Shown piece by piece: positions 56,973 through 64,000 of a stretch of DNA of 64,000 nt. Position numbers and translations under genes: made by a program. Under the pieces are notes generated by a model, which was not told the DNA's origin, did no database searches, and saw only the letters and a program-made list of their open reading frames with translations. Each line of letters starts with the position of its first letter. The stretch's first letter is position 1. This DNA comes from Caulobacter sp. SLTY (GTDB lineage Bacteria > Pseudomonadota > Alphaproteobacteria > Caulobacterales > Caulobacteraceae). The stretch spans positions 73,487 to 137,486 of the forward strand of contig NZ_JAAALA010000008.1 in NCBI RefSeq assembly GCF_009905535.1. The letters run 5' to 3'.

Positions 56973-57428
56973 ATGGACACCAACAACGACCACGCCGTGA
57001 AGGTCCTCAACGGCCTCATCGAAACCACCCTCGACAGCGCCAACGGCTACAAGGAAGCGGCCGAGAACGTCGAGAGCCAGGAATATCGCGCCATGTTCAA
57101 CGAGCGGGCCGCCAAACGGATGGACCTGACGCGCCGCCTGCAGCAGGAGGTGCGCAGCTTCGGCGGCGAGCCCGAGGACGATCAGTCGATCATGGGCAAG
57201 CTCCACAACAAGTTCGTGGACCTGAAGACCGCCCTCACCGGCGGGCCGAACGACAAGGGCGTGATCAACGAAGTCGAGCGTGGCGAAGACGTGATCAAGG
57301 CCAAGTACGAGCACGCCTGCCGGGACGAAGAGCTTCCGAGCACCGTGAAGGGCCTGGTCACCGAGGCCTACAGCTCGGTCAAGGCTGACCATGACGAGAT
57401 CAGCCGCATCAAGCACGCGCTGAACTGA
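56973..57428 (+). CDS. DUF2383/PA2169-family four-helix-bundle protein
   Basis: 151 residues, ferritin-like helix bundle without clear metal motif. KVLNGLIETTLDSANGYKEAAENVES at the start and the GDxxxxxxxExGEDxxKxxYExAL-type segment (VINEVERGEDVIKAKYEHACRDEELP) are the family signature. The family is of unknown function, often stress induced. It has its own terminator immediately downstream and is divergent from guaB. Confidence 0.88.
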   Translation: MDTNNDHAVKVLNGLIETTLDSANGYKEAAENVESQEYRAMFNERAAKRMDLTRRLQQEVRSFGGEPEDDQSIMGKLHNKFVDLKTALTGGPNDKGVINEVERGEDVIKAKYEHACRDEELPSTVKGLVTEAYSSVKADHDEISRIKHALN

Positions 57429-57445
57429 TCAGTCCGATTGAGGAG

Positions 57446-57470
57446 AAAGGCGCCCGGCCCGGGCGCCTTT
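57446..57470. terminator. Bidirectional rho-independent terminator
   Basis: AAAGGCGCCCG-GCC-CGGGCGCCTTT: a perfect eleven-pair stem with a three-base loop and T-ends on both strands. It serves the DUF2383 gene (stop 57428) and the convergent rlmE gene (stop 57470-57472). Confidence 0.9.
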
Positions 57471-58177
57471 CAACCTTTGAAGCCGGTCGCCGCCAGGAAC
57501 ACTTCCGAACTGTCGGTCCGGCTCGCCTTTGGCTTGATGTGCTGAACCTTGTCAAAGCGCTTCTTCAGCCTGGCGATGACCTCAGCGGTCTCGCCGCCTT
57601 GGAACGCCTTGGCCACAAACGACCCGCCGGGCTTGAGCACCGAAATCGCGAAGTCTGCGGCCAGTTCGATCAGCCCGACGATACGCAAGTGGTCGGTCTC
57701 CCGGTGGCCCACGGTGTTGGGCGCCATGTCCGACAGCACGATGTCCGGTTGGCCGCCTAGCAGCTCCATGAGCTTCGGGCCGCATGCCGGGTCGGTAAAA
57801 TCCATCTGGATGATCTCGGCCGGCGACAGCGGATCGACATGCAGCAGGTCGACGCCGACCACCCTGCCCGCTCCGCGCTCCAGCGCCACCTGAATCCAGC
57901 CGCCAGGCGCGCAGCCGAGGTCAATGACCTTCACGCCTTTCTTCAGAATATGCAGCCGGTCATCAATGCCGCTCAACTTGAAGGCCGCCCGGCTGCGATA
58001 GCCCTTGGCCCGCGCCTCGGCGGCGAACGGGTCGTTGATCTGCCGCTCCAGCCAGGCCTGCTGGCTGGGCGTGCGCTTGTAGGCGGTCTTCAGTCGCGCC
58101 GGCTTGTGGCGCCCGGCCTCCAGCCCGCCGGAGGGTGGGCGCACCATACGGCGTTTGGGGGGCTCTTCATCACTCAT
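57470..58177 (-). CDS. rlmE: 23S rRNA (uridine-2'-O)-methyltransferase RlmE
   Basis: 235 residues from ATG 58177. FtsJ/RrmJ fold: YRSRAAFKLSGIDDRLHIL (catalytic Lys), VIDLGCAPGGWIQVALE (SAM), DIVLSDMAPNTVGHRETDH (catalytic Asp), and GGSFVAKAFQGGE (second Lys) with TGF-type end. It modifies U2552 of 23S rRNA. The N-terminal basic tail (KRRMVRPPSGG) is slightly longer than in Escherichia coli. It overlaps ppx by four bases. Confidence 0.95.
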   Translation of the reverse strand: MSDEEPPKRRMVRPPSGGLEAGRHKPARLKTAYKRTPSQQAWLERQINDPFAAEARAKGYRSRAAFKLSGIDDRLHILKKGVKVIDLGCAPGGWIQVALERGAGRVVGVDLLHVDPLSPAEIIQMDFTDPACGPKLMELLGGQPDIVLSDMAPNTVGHRETDHLRIVGLIELAADFAISVLKPGGSFVAKAFQGGETAEVIARLKKRFDKVQHIKPKASRTDSSEVFLAATGFKG

Positions 58178-59277
58178 GCGGCTGCTTCTACAGCCCGCCG
58201 GCCCCGACCGCCACGTCGGCGGCGCCGGGGCCGCTGTTCGCTCATCAGGCTGAGCAGGATGCCCTCGCGCAGGCCCCGGTCGGCGACCCGCACCCGCGAG
58301 CAGGGCCACAGCTCCTGCACCGCCTGCAGGATCGCCGCCCCGGCCAGAACCAGGTCGGCCCGGTCGGGCCCGATACAGGCCAGCTGACCGCGCTCGGCGC
58401 GGGTCAGCTGGATCAGCCGGTCCGCCGCCACTTCGCACTCGGCCCGCGTCATCCACATGCCGTCCACCCGGTTACGGTCATAGCGCGGCAGGTTGAGGTG
58501 CAGCCCCGCCAGGCTGGTAATAGCCCCGGACGTGCCGACCATATGCGCCCGGTCGCCGACGAATACCTCGCGCAGCGGCTCGGCGTGGGGGAAGGCGGCG
58601 ATCTTCTCCTTCACCGCCTCGACCATCCCCCGGAACCAGGCCTCCGACGCACGCTCCCCCTCCGGGAACCGCTCGGCCAGGGTGACCACCCCGATCGGCA
58701 CCGACAGCCAGGCCTTGATCGGCAGCTTCCAGGGCGCGAACTCCCGGGGCCGGGAGTCGAGCCCGTCGCCCTTCAGGTCGACCCAGGAAAGCTCGGTCGA
58801 ACCGCCGCCGACATCGACCACCAGCGCCGCCTCGGCCTGGCGGTCCAGCAGGTTGACGCAGCCGGCGACCGAAAGGTGCGCCTCTTCCTTCGGGGTGATG
58901 ATCTGCAGCTTCAGGCCGGTTTCGTCTGCCACGCGCTGGATAAATGCCGGGCCATTCTCGGCCCCTCGGCAGGCCTGGGTGGCGATGGCCCGGAACTTCA
59001 CGCACCGCCGCCGCCGCACCTTCTCGGCGCAGACGGTCAAGGCGGCCATGGCTCGCTCCATGGCAGCGTCGGACAGCCGCCCCGTCTGGGTTAGCCCCTC
59101 CCCCAGCCTCACGATTCGCGAATAGGCCTCGACCACCCGAAAGCCGCCGGGCGTCGGCGTCGCCACCAGCAGGCGGCAATTGTTCGTGCCCAGGTCGAGC
59201 GCCGCATAACACGGCGGCCCGGCCGACCCGCGCCGAGCCTCATCAGGCTCGCGCCGGGCGCTTGGCGCCTCCGACAT
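58174..59277 (-). CDS. Exopolyphosphatase/pppGpp phosphatase (Ppx/GppA)
   Basis: 367 residues from ATG 59277 (AGGTGA upstream; a GTG three codons before is less likely). Acetate/sugar-kinase/actin-like fold with ALDLGTNNCRLLVATP, YSRIVRLGEGLTQTGRLSD, ATQACRGAENG and VVDVGGGSTELSWV. It lacks the C-terminal HD-type domain of long Ppx, as in other alphaproteobacterial short forms. Polyphosphate or pppGpp is the likely substrate. Operon with rlmE. Confidence 0.9.
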   Translation of the reverse strand: MSEAPSARREPDEARRGSAGPPCYAALDLGTNNCRLLVATPTPGGFRVVEAYSRIVRLGEGLTQTGRLSDAAMERAMAALTVCAEKVRRRRCVKFRAIATQACRGAENGPAFIQRVADETGLKLQIITPKEEAHLSVAGCVNLLDRQAEAALVVDVGGGSTELSWVDLKGDGLDSRPREFAPWKLPIKAWLSVPIGVVTLAERFPEGERASEAWFRGMVEAVKEKIAAFPHAEPLREVFVGDRAHMVGTSGAITSLAGLHLNLPRYDRNRVDGMWMTRAECEVAADRLIQLTRAERGQLACIGPDRADLVLAGAAILQAVQELWPCSRVRVADRGLREGILLSLMSEQRPRRRRRGGRGRRAVEAAA

Positions 59278-59425
59278 GGTTGTCACCTGTCTGCGCGGAC
59301 GCCGTGGATCGGCGCCCGGTTTCCCGGCGACCTTAGACCACAGGTCCGCGGTCCGAAAGGCAGAGACTTGTCAGACGGCGGCTGATGACTACGTTCAGGA
59401 TTCAGTCAGGCGGGAGGCGTAAACT

Positions 59426-59764
59426 ATGGTCATTATGAACACTCAGCTCGCCAAATTCGCCATTGGCCAGGTGGTCCGGCACCGGATCTTCCCGTTCCGC
59501 GGAGTGATCTTCGACGTGGACCCCACCTTCGCCAACACCGAGGAATGGTGGAATTCCATTCCCGAGAACATCCGGCCCCGCAAGGACCAGCCGTTCTACC
59601 ACCTATTGGCCGAGAACGATCAGAACACCTACGTCGCCTACGTCTCCGAGCAGAACCTGCTCCCCGACGACAGCGGCGAGCCGGTGGGCCATCCCCACAC
59701 CGCGCTGATCTTCGACGGCTTCGAGGACGGCCACTACAACATGCGGCCCCGCGTCGCGCACTGA
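59426..59764 (+). CDS. hspQ: Heat shock protein HspQ
   Basis: 112 residues of the HspQ/hemimethylated-DNA-binding fold: AKFAIGQVVRHRIFPFRGVIFDVDPTFANT, PFYHLLAENDQNTYVAYVSEQNLLPD. In Escherichia coli HspQ affects DnaA stability and Lon activity, which is of interest in a cell-cycle organism. The ATG at 59426 is preferred to the later one at 59435 because GGAGG lies 9 bases before it. Terminator downstream. Confidence 0.92.
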   Translation: MVIMNTQLAKFAIGQVVRHRIFPFRGVIFDVDPTFANTEEWWNSIPENIRPRKDQPFYHLLAENDQNTYVAYVSEQNLLPDDSGEPVGHPHTALIFDGFEDGHYNMRPRVAH

Positions 59765-59774
59765 CGCAACTTCA

Positions 59775-59813
59775 TTCCGCCGGACCGGCCAAAGCCGGGC
59801 AAATCCGGCGGAA
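59775..59813. terminator. Long hairpin terminator after hspQ
   Basis: TTCCGCCGGA (59775-59784) pairs with TCCGGCGGAA (59804-59813), extended by inner CCGGC/GCCGG (59785-59789 with 59794-59798) around a four-base loop with one bulge. CTTTCC follows. It lies 10 bases past the hspQ stop. Confidence 0.75.
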
Positions 59814-59844
59814 CTTTCCGCGCGGCGCGACGTAAGCTTCCCCT

Positions 59845-60723
59845 ATGAGCGCAGACGGCTTTACCGCCGCGCCGCCCCCGGGCGCGCGCGAGGACTGGAC
59901 CATCGACCAGGGCTGGGCGGACTACACGCCCGAGGAGCACGCGACTTGGGACATTCTGTATGAACGCCAAGCCGCGCTACTGCCCGGCTACGCCTGCGAT
60001 GAGTTCCTTCACGGGCTCGATGCGCTGAACTTGCATCGCGGCGGCATTCCCAACTTCGACGAGATCAATCCGGAGCTGAAGCGCCTCACCGGCTGGACCG
60101 TGGTGGCCGTTCCCGGCCTGGTCCCGGACGAGGTGTTCTTCGACCATTTGGCCAACCGCCGCTTCCCGGCCGGCCAGTTCATCCGCAAGCGGGATCAGCT
60201 CGACTACCTGCAGGAACCCGACATCTTCCACGATGTCTTCGGCCATGTGCCGATGCTGACCGACCCGGTTTTCGCCGACTACATGGAGGCTTACGGCAAG
60301 GGCGGCCAGCGGGCGCAAGGCCTGGGCCGGCTGCAGAATCTGGCCCGTCTCTACTGGTACACGGTGGAGTTCGGGCTGCTGGAAACCCCGAAGGGCCTGC
60401 GCATCTACGGCGCCGGCATCGTCTCCAGCCGCACCGAGTCGATCTTCGCCCTCGACGATCCCTCGCCCAACCGCCTGGGCTTCGACCTGGTCCGCACCAT
60501 GCGCACCCCCTATCGAATCGACGATTTCCAGCAGGTCTATTTCGTCATCCCCAGTCTCCAGGCCCTGCTCGACGCCACCCTGCAGGACTTCGCCCCGATC
60601 TATGCCGCCCTGGAGACGGCCAGCGACGTGCCTATCGACGCGATACTCGCCGAGGACCGCGTCTTCACGGCGGGGACCCAGGCCTATGCTGCCGGTGGCG
60701 GCAGGCTGGCCACGGCCGACTGA
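59845..60723 (+). CDS. phhA: Phenylalanine 4-monooxygenase
   Basis: 292 residues. Non-haem iron, pterin-dependent enzyme converting phenylalanine to tyrosine. Iron ligands H129 and H134 (FHDVFGHVPML) and E175 (VEFGL), spaced 46 residues as in bacterial enzymes. Motif VPGLVPDEVFFDHLANRRFP is the pterin-site region. Complete except for a somewhat shorter C-terminus. Its last 40 bases overlap the acyltransferase gene on the other strand. No phhB pterin dehydratase is seen next to it. Confidence 0.95.
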   Translation: MSADGFTAAPPPGAREDWTIDQGWADYTPEEHATWDILYERQAALLPGYACDEFLHGLDALNLHRGGIPNFDEINPELKRLTGWTVVAVPGLVPDEVFFDHLANRRFPAGQFIRKRDQLDYLQEPDIFHDVFGHVPMLTDPVFADYMEAYGKGGQRAQGLGRLQNLARLYWYTVEFGLLETPKGLRIYGAGIVSSRTESIFALDDPSPNRLGFDLVRTMRTPYRIDDFQQVYFVIPSLQALLDATLQDFAPIYAALETASDVPIDAILAEDRVFTAGTQAYAAGGGRLATAD

Positions 60724-61874
60724 GACTTCAGCCCGAACAGCGGCCGCAGGAACCCGACGCGGCTGACGATCAGATAGGTCAGCAGGCATCCGGCCGCGGT
60801 GATCCCGATCAGGACCAGCGCCTCCAGGCCCTGGGGCATCCCCAGTTTCGCCAGATGATGGCCGGCGACCACGATGATCGTCTGATGGACGATGTAGAAG
60901 GGGAACACCGCCAGGGTCAGCCAAGTCAGCACCGGCCCGCCTCGCACGACATGCCGCGCCCCGAACCCCAGCACCGCAACGATGGCGGTCCACTGGTTGA
61001 CCGCATAGACCGCCCGCATCGCCTGGCGCAGCGCCTCGGGGGCAATGGCGTCATCCGCCCTCCACAGCCAGGCGTAGGTCGCCCAGCCCGCCCAGCTTAG
61101 CAGGGCCAGGATCAACGCAGGCCAGCGCAGGCTGATGAACGCCTGCTTCAGCCGCTCGGAACGCGCCATCAGGTAGCCGAACAGGAAGGCGCTGAACGAC
61201 AGGGCGTGGTTGTACCAGTCGTCGACCAGGGCATGGGTGATCTCGAACAGCGGCAGCAGGCTGATGCGGACTGCCGCCAGGAAGAGGATCGGCGCCAGCA
61301 GCAGCCCCCAGGCCGGCAGGCGCTCGAGCGCCCTCTCCATCGCCTTCAACACCCTGGGCGCCAGGGCGATGATCGCCGCCAACAGCAGGGTGTAGACCAA
61401 CAGGTAGGCGACGAACCACATGTGGTTCCAGGTGGGGGTGATCAGGCAGTCGTCGGCGTCGCACCAGCCGCCCGAGGCCGTCAGGTACTTCCCCCAGAAG
61501 GTCAGGTAGTCGTCCACGAAGCCCGGCCCCTGCTCCACGAGTTCGTAGTAGCTCTGCGGCGGCACGATCAGCACCATCGCCAGGATCAGCGGCGGCAGCA
61601 GTCGCCAGGTCCGCATGCCGGCCAGCGAGCCGGCGCTCATCTTGTCGGCCATGAACCGCGTCGCCGCCCCGCTGACCAGGAACAGCAGGGTCAGTCGCCA
61701 GGGGTTGGTCAGCTGCATCACCGGTTCCAGCCATTCCACCGGCCGAGGGGTCTTCACGTGCCAGTCCCAGGGCACGTAGAACATGCCGACGTGGTAGAGG
61801 ATCAACAGGCCGAACGCCGCGACCCGGATCCAGTCCAGGTCGTGTCGGCGCTGAAGGGGGATGTCGGTATTCAC
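60684..61874 (-). CDS. Acyltransferase-3 family membrane protein
   Basis: 396 residues from GTG 61874 (GGAG nine bases upstream). About ten membrane segments, starting with RRHDLDWIRVAAFGLLILYHVGMF with the conserved Arg and His of the family. Family members acylate exported sugars or glucans (OpgC, OafA types). The second half, RSERLKQAFISLRWPALILAL and FPFYIVHQTIIVVAGHHLA, is typical. Its 3' end overlaps phhA by 40 bases. A LytTR regulator diverges from it. Confidence 0.88.
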   Translation of the reverse strand: MNTDIPLQRRHDLDWIRVAAFGLLILYHVGMFYVPWDWHVKTPRPVEWLEPVMQLTNPWRLTLLFLVSGAATRFMADKMSAGSLAGMRTWRLLPPLILAMVLIVPPQSYYELVEQGPGFVDDYLTFWGKYLTASGGWCDADDCLITPTWNHMWFVAYLLVYTLLLAAIIALAPRVLKAMERALERLPAWGLLLAPILFLAAVRISLLPLFEITHALVDDWYNHALSFSAFLFGYLMARSERLKQAFISLRWPALILALLSWAGWATYAWLWRADDAIAPEALRQAMRAVYAVNQWTAIVAVLGFGARHVVRGGPVLTWLTLAVFPFYIVHQTIIVVAGHHLAKLGMPQGLEALVLIGITAAGCLLTYLIVSRVGFLRPLFGLKSQSAVASLPPPAA

Positions 61875-61987
61875 GGAATGGCTCCAGTCCAGCGGAAGGT
61901 CGGCGGACAGGGATGGCGCCTCGCCTCCCCGCGCCGAAAGGCCGTCGGGCCGTCCGGCGCCTTGGCGGTGACCAGCGGGAGCGGCCT

Positions 61988-62812
61988 GTGACGAGCGGCG
62001 CCGCAAGAGGGACGAACGGAGCGGAGCGCCGCGCCTTCTGGATCTGCATGGCCGGCGCGGTGTTGTTCATCGCCGCGATCAACGTCGTCAACGCGCTCAG
62101 CTGGATGCAGGAGGAGCCCGACGTCGCCCCCTGGGTGGTCTGGGTCACCGAGTGCAGCAGCAGCCTTGTTTCCGTCGCGCTGATCTGGATTCCCTGGCTG
62201 GTCCTGGTCCGCCTGCCGCTGGACCGGCCACCGCTTTGGCGCACCTTGGCCATTCATGCGGCGGTGCTGGTCGCCTTCTCGGCGGTTCGGGTGACCGGCT
62301 TCATGTCCCTGCGGGTGGTCATCTTCGAGGCGCTTGGACGGCCCTATGAGATCGGCTCCTGGCTGGACCGGTACGTCTATGAACTGCGCAAGGATGCGGT
62401 CTACTATACCATGGTGATGGTCTGCTTCTGGCTGGTGCGGGAGCGGATTCTCGGCCGCTCAACGCCGGCGGCTTCCAAGGCCGAACCCGCCACCTTCGAC
62501 ATCCGCGACGGCGCCAAGCTGGTCCGCGCCGCCGTCAGCGACATCCTCGCCGTCTCCTCGGCCGGCAACTATGCCGAGTTCCACCTGGCCGACGGCCGCA
62601 AGCCGCTGATGCGCGCCTCCCTGGCCAGCCTGGAGACCAAGCTCGCCCAGCACGGCTTTGTCCGCACCCACCGCTCCTGGCTGGTCAACGCCGCCCGCGT
62701 CACCGAACTCAAGCACGAGGGCAGCGGCGACTACGCGGTCACCCTGGGCGGCGTGGTCGCCCCCCTCTCCCGCCGCTTCCCGGACGCCCTGGCCCGCCTG
62801 CGCGGCGGCTAG
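61988..62812 (+). CDS. Membrane-bound LytTR-family regulator
   Basis: 274 residues from GTG 61988 (GGGAG upstream). About four N-terminal membrane segments (IAAINVVNAL, SLVSVALIWIPWLVLVRLP, LAIHAAVLVAFSAV, VYYTMVMVCFWLV) followed by a C-terminal LytTR DNA-binding domain (ILAVSSAGNYAEFHLADGRKPLMRASLASLE and VRTHRSWLVNAARV). Such membrane-tethered LytTR proteins regulate a nearby gene. The divergent acyltransferase is the obvious candidate. Its stop shares CTAG with astB. Confidence 0.9.
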   Translation: MTSGAARGTNGAERRAFWICMAGAVLFIAAINVVNALSWMQEEPDVAPWVVWVTECSSSLVSVALIWIPWLVLVRLPLDRPPLWRTLAIHAAVLVAFSAVRVTGFMSLRVVIFEALGRPYEIGSWLDRYVYELRKDAVYYTMVMVCFWLVRERILGRSTPAASKAEPATFDIRDGAKLVRAAVSDILAVSSAGNYAEFHLADGRKPLMRASLASLETKLAQHGFVRTHRSWLVNAARVTELKHEGSGDYAVTLGGVVAPLSRRFPDALARLRGG

Positions 62813-64000
62813 CGCTGGAAGGGATAGAAGCCCGAGCCCAGCCCCAGGATCTGGGTCAGCTCGTCCAGCGCTGTCCGGCTCTCGACCAGCAGCGACGGAT
62901 CGGCCAGGTCGGCCGGCAGCAGCCGGTCGCGATACCGCGCCCCGGCCCAGGCCTCGAGCCGCTTCTGCAGCGCCGGATCGAACCGCTGGCCAGGATTAGT
63001 CGCCGCCAGTTCCTCGTCGGTCAGGACCACCCGCAGCCGCAGGCAGGCCGGCCCGCCGCCGTTGCGCATTGACTGGCGGACATCGACATACGCCACCCGC
63101 CCGATCGGCCCGTTGGACGAGACCAGCCCATCCGCCACCGCCCTGGCCGACGGCGTCTCCGCCACCTCCATCGGCGCGATCAGGGTCAGCCGGCCATCCC
63201 CCGGCAAGGCGACCAGCATCGAGTTGAACAGATAGCTCCGCACCGCCTCGCCCAGCGGCAGGTCAGCCTCGGCCACCTCTACGAATTGCGGCTCAAAGCC
63301 CGCCGCCGCGCGCACATCCGCTTCCATCGCGGCCCGGTCCTCGAACGCCGCCTCATGGAAGAACAGGCAGGTTCGCGCGCCCACGCAGACCACGTCGTTG
63401 TGGAACACCCCCGCCTCGATGGCCCGCCGCGCCTGCCGGGCGAACACCGCGCCGCCCGCGCCATGCCGCCGTTGCACCGCCTCGAACGCCTGCAGCGTCT
63501 GCCGCGCCGGGAAGCGCCCGCTCCAGCCCTCCCAGGCGTCGCGCCCCCAGACGAACAGGTTGACCCCCGGCTCCCCATGCTCGGCGCAGAGCCGCACATG
63601 GTTGGCCGCGCCCTCGTCGGCGAAATGCCCCTGCGCCGGCAGCGGATCATGCACCGCGAACCGCGCCTCGTCCGGAAACAGCGCCCGCAACGCCCGCGTC
63701 GTCTGTTCCCCCTCCAGGCTGCGGTGCAGGTTGGTCAACAGGTTGGCCGGGGTGAAATGCACCCGCCCGTCGGCCGCGTCGGCGCTCGGCGTCACCGTGG
63801 CGGCGTTGGCCGCCCACATCGGGCTGGCCGAACAGGCGGTGTTCAGCAGCTCCGGCGCGTTGCGCCCCGCCGCCTCGATCACCGCCGCGTCCGAGCCGCC
63901 AAAGCCTAGGCGCCGCAGGAACCCCACATCCGGCCGCTCATGCGGCGGCAACACGAACTGCGGCAGGCCCAGGTCGTGCAACAGCCGCATCTTGGCCAGC
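62809..64000 (-). CDS. astB: N-succinylarginine dihydrolase, 5' truncated by window edge
   Basis: Converts N2-succinylarginine to N2-succinylornithine in the AST arginine-degradation route. The visible 397 residues lack the first ~50 of the ~445 expected; the frame is open to 64000 and reads LAKMRLLHDLGLPQFVLPPHERP, an internal family stretch. Later NGGGPACLRLRVVL contains the catalytic Cys, and FHNDVVCVGA, YVDVRQSMRNG are present. The start lies outside the window. A neighbouring ast operon is expected on that side. Confidence 0.93.
   Translation of the reverse strand, partial: LAKMRLLHDLGLPQFVLPPHERPDVGFLRRLGFGGSDAAVIEAAGRNAPELLNTACSASPMWAANAATVTPSADAADGRVHFTPANLLTNLHRSLEGEQTTRALRALFPDEARFAVHDPLPAQGHFADEGAANHVRLCAEHGEPGVNLFVWGRDAWEGWSGRFPARQTLQAFEAVQRRHGAGGAVFARQARRAIEAGVFHNDVVCVGARTCLFFHEAAFEDRAAMEADVRAAAGFEPQFVEVAEADLPLGEAVRSYLFNSMLVALPGDGRLTLIAPMEVAETPSARAVADGLVSSNGPIGRVAYVDVRQSMRNGGGPACLRLRVVLTDEELAATNPGQRFDPALQKRLEAWAGARYRDRLLPADLADPSLLVESRTALDELTQILGLGSGFYPFQR

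Overview
The window is about 64 kb of very GC-rich, tightly packed chromosomal DNA. It looks like an alphaproteobacterium of the Caulobacterales (Caulobacter/Phenylobacterium type). The evidence is: a chemotaxis operon in the order mcp-cheX-cheY-cheA-cheW-cheR-cheB-cheY-cheD-cheU-cheY-cheE, as known from Caulobacter crescentus; an exact TTAA-N7-TTAA (CtrA-type) site; an alphaproteobacterial GTTC-N7-GTTC SOS box before uvrA; TrmFO; and long mirror open frames from GC-rich codon use. The genus is not certain. I see no rRNA, tRNA, CRISPR, integrase or IS element, and no gene-free stretch longer than about 300 bases.

Layout. 1-4.3 kb: truncated ParA-like ATPase, ABC-F ATPase, DUF1203 protein, a TetR/thioesterase divergent pair and a small unknown protein. 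4.4-7.4 kb: SOS-controlled uvrA. 7.4-12.3 kb: four paralogous multi-pass membrane proteins around a small secreted protein and a glutathione S-transferase. 12.4-16.6 kb: trmFO, an exported S9 peptidase and a squalene/phytoene-synthase-like protein. 16.6-20.6 kb: a PuuD-domain membrane protein and yajC-secD-secF-Mth938. 20.8-27.1 kb: a DUF815 ATPase, then serS-surE-pcm-NlpD-like (all minus), a palindromic element and panB. 27.1-29.8 kb: two tandem copies of a three-gene ECF sigma cassette. 29.9-31.6 kb: TPR lipoprotein, ArsC-family protein and a secreted protein. 31.7-42.1 kb: a TorF-like outer-membrane protein and the chemotaxis operon. 42-47.3 kb: GST, SbtA-type permease with LysR, TerC/Alx with a structured leader, and a MipA/OmpV protein. 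47.4-52.4 kb: an NAD-salvage locus (pncA, pncB, a divergent PurA homologue, a VWA protein and the regulator NrtR). 52.4-64 kb: guaA-rRNA methyltransferase-guaB, DUF2383, rlmE-ppx, hspQ, phhA, acyltransferase/LytTR divergent pair and 5'-truncated astB.

How it works together. The chemotaxis operon carries a full core (receptor, CheA/W/R/B/D, two intact CheY) plus three proteins whose phosphoacceptor has been lost: a STAS protein, a pseudo-receiver and an HPt-like CheE. The pseudo-receiver also has an arginine-rich tail and ends in a peptide that closely resembles the FliM N-terminal CheY-P docking motif. I judge this the most interesting feature. The second is the NrtR locus, where a PurA homologue with an altered aspartate-binding loop and a MIDAS-containing VWA protein sit in one operon with nicotinamide salvage enzymes, suggesting an undescribed nucleotide/NAD step.
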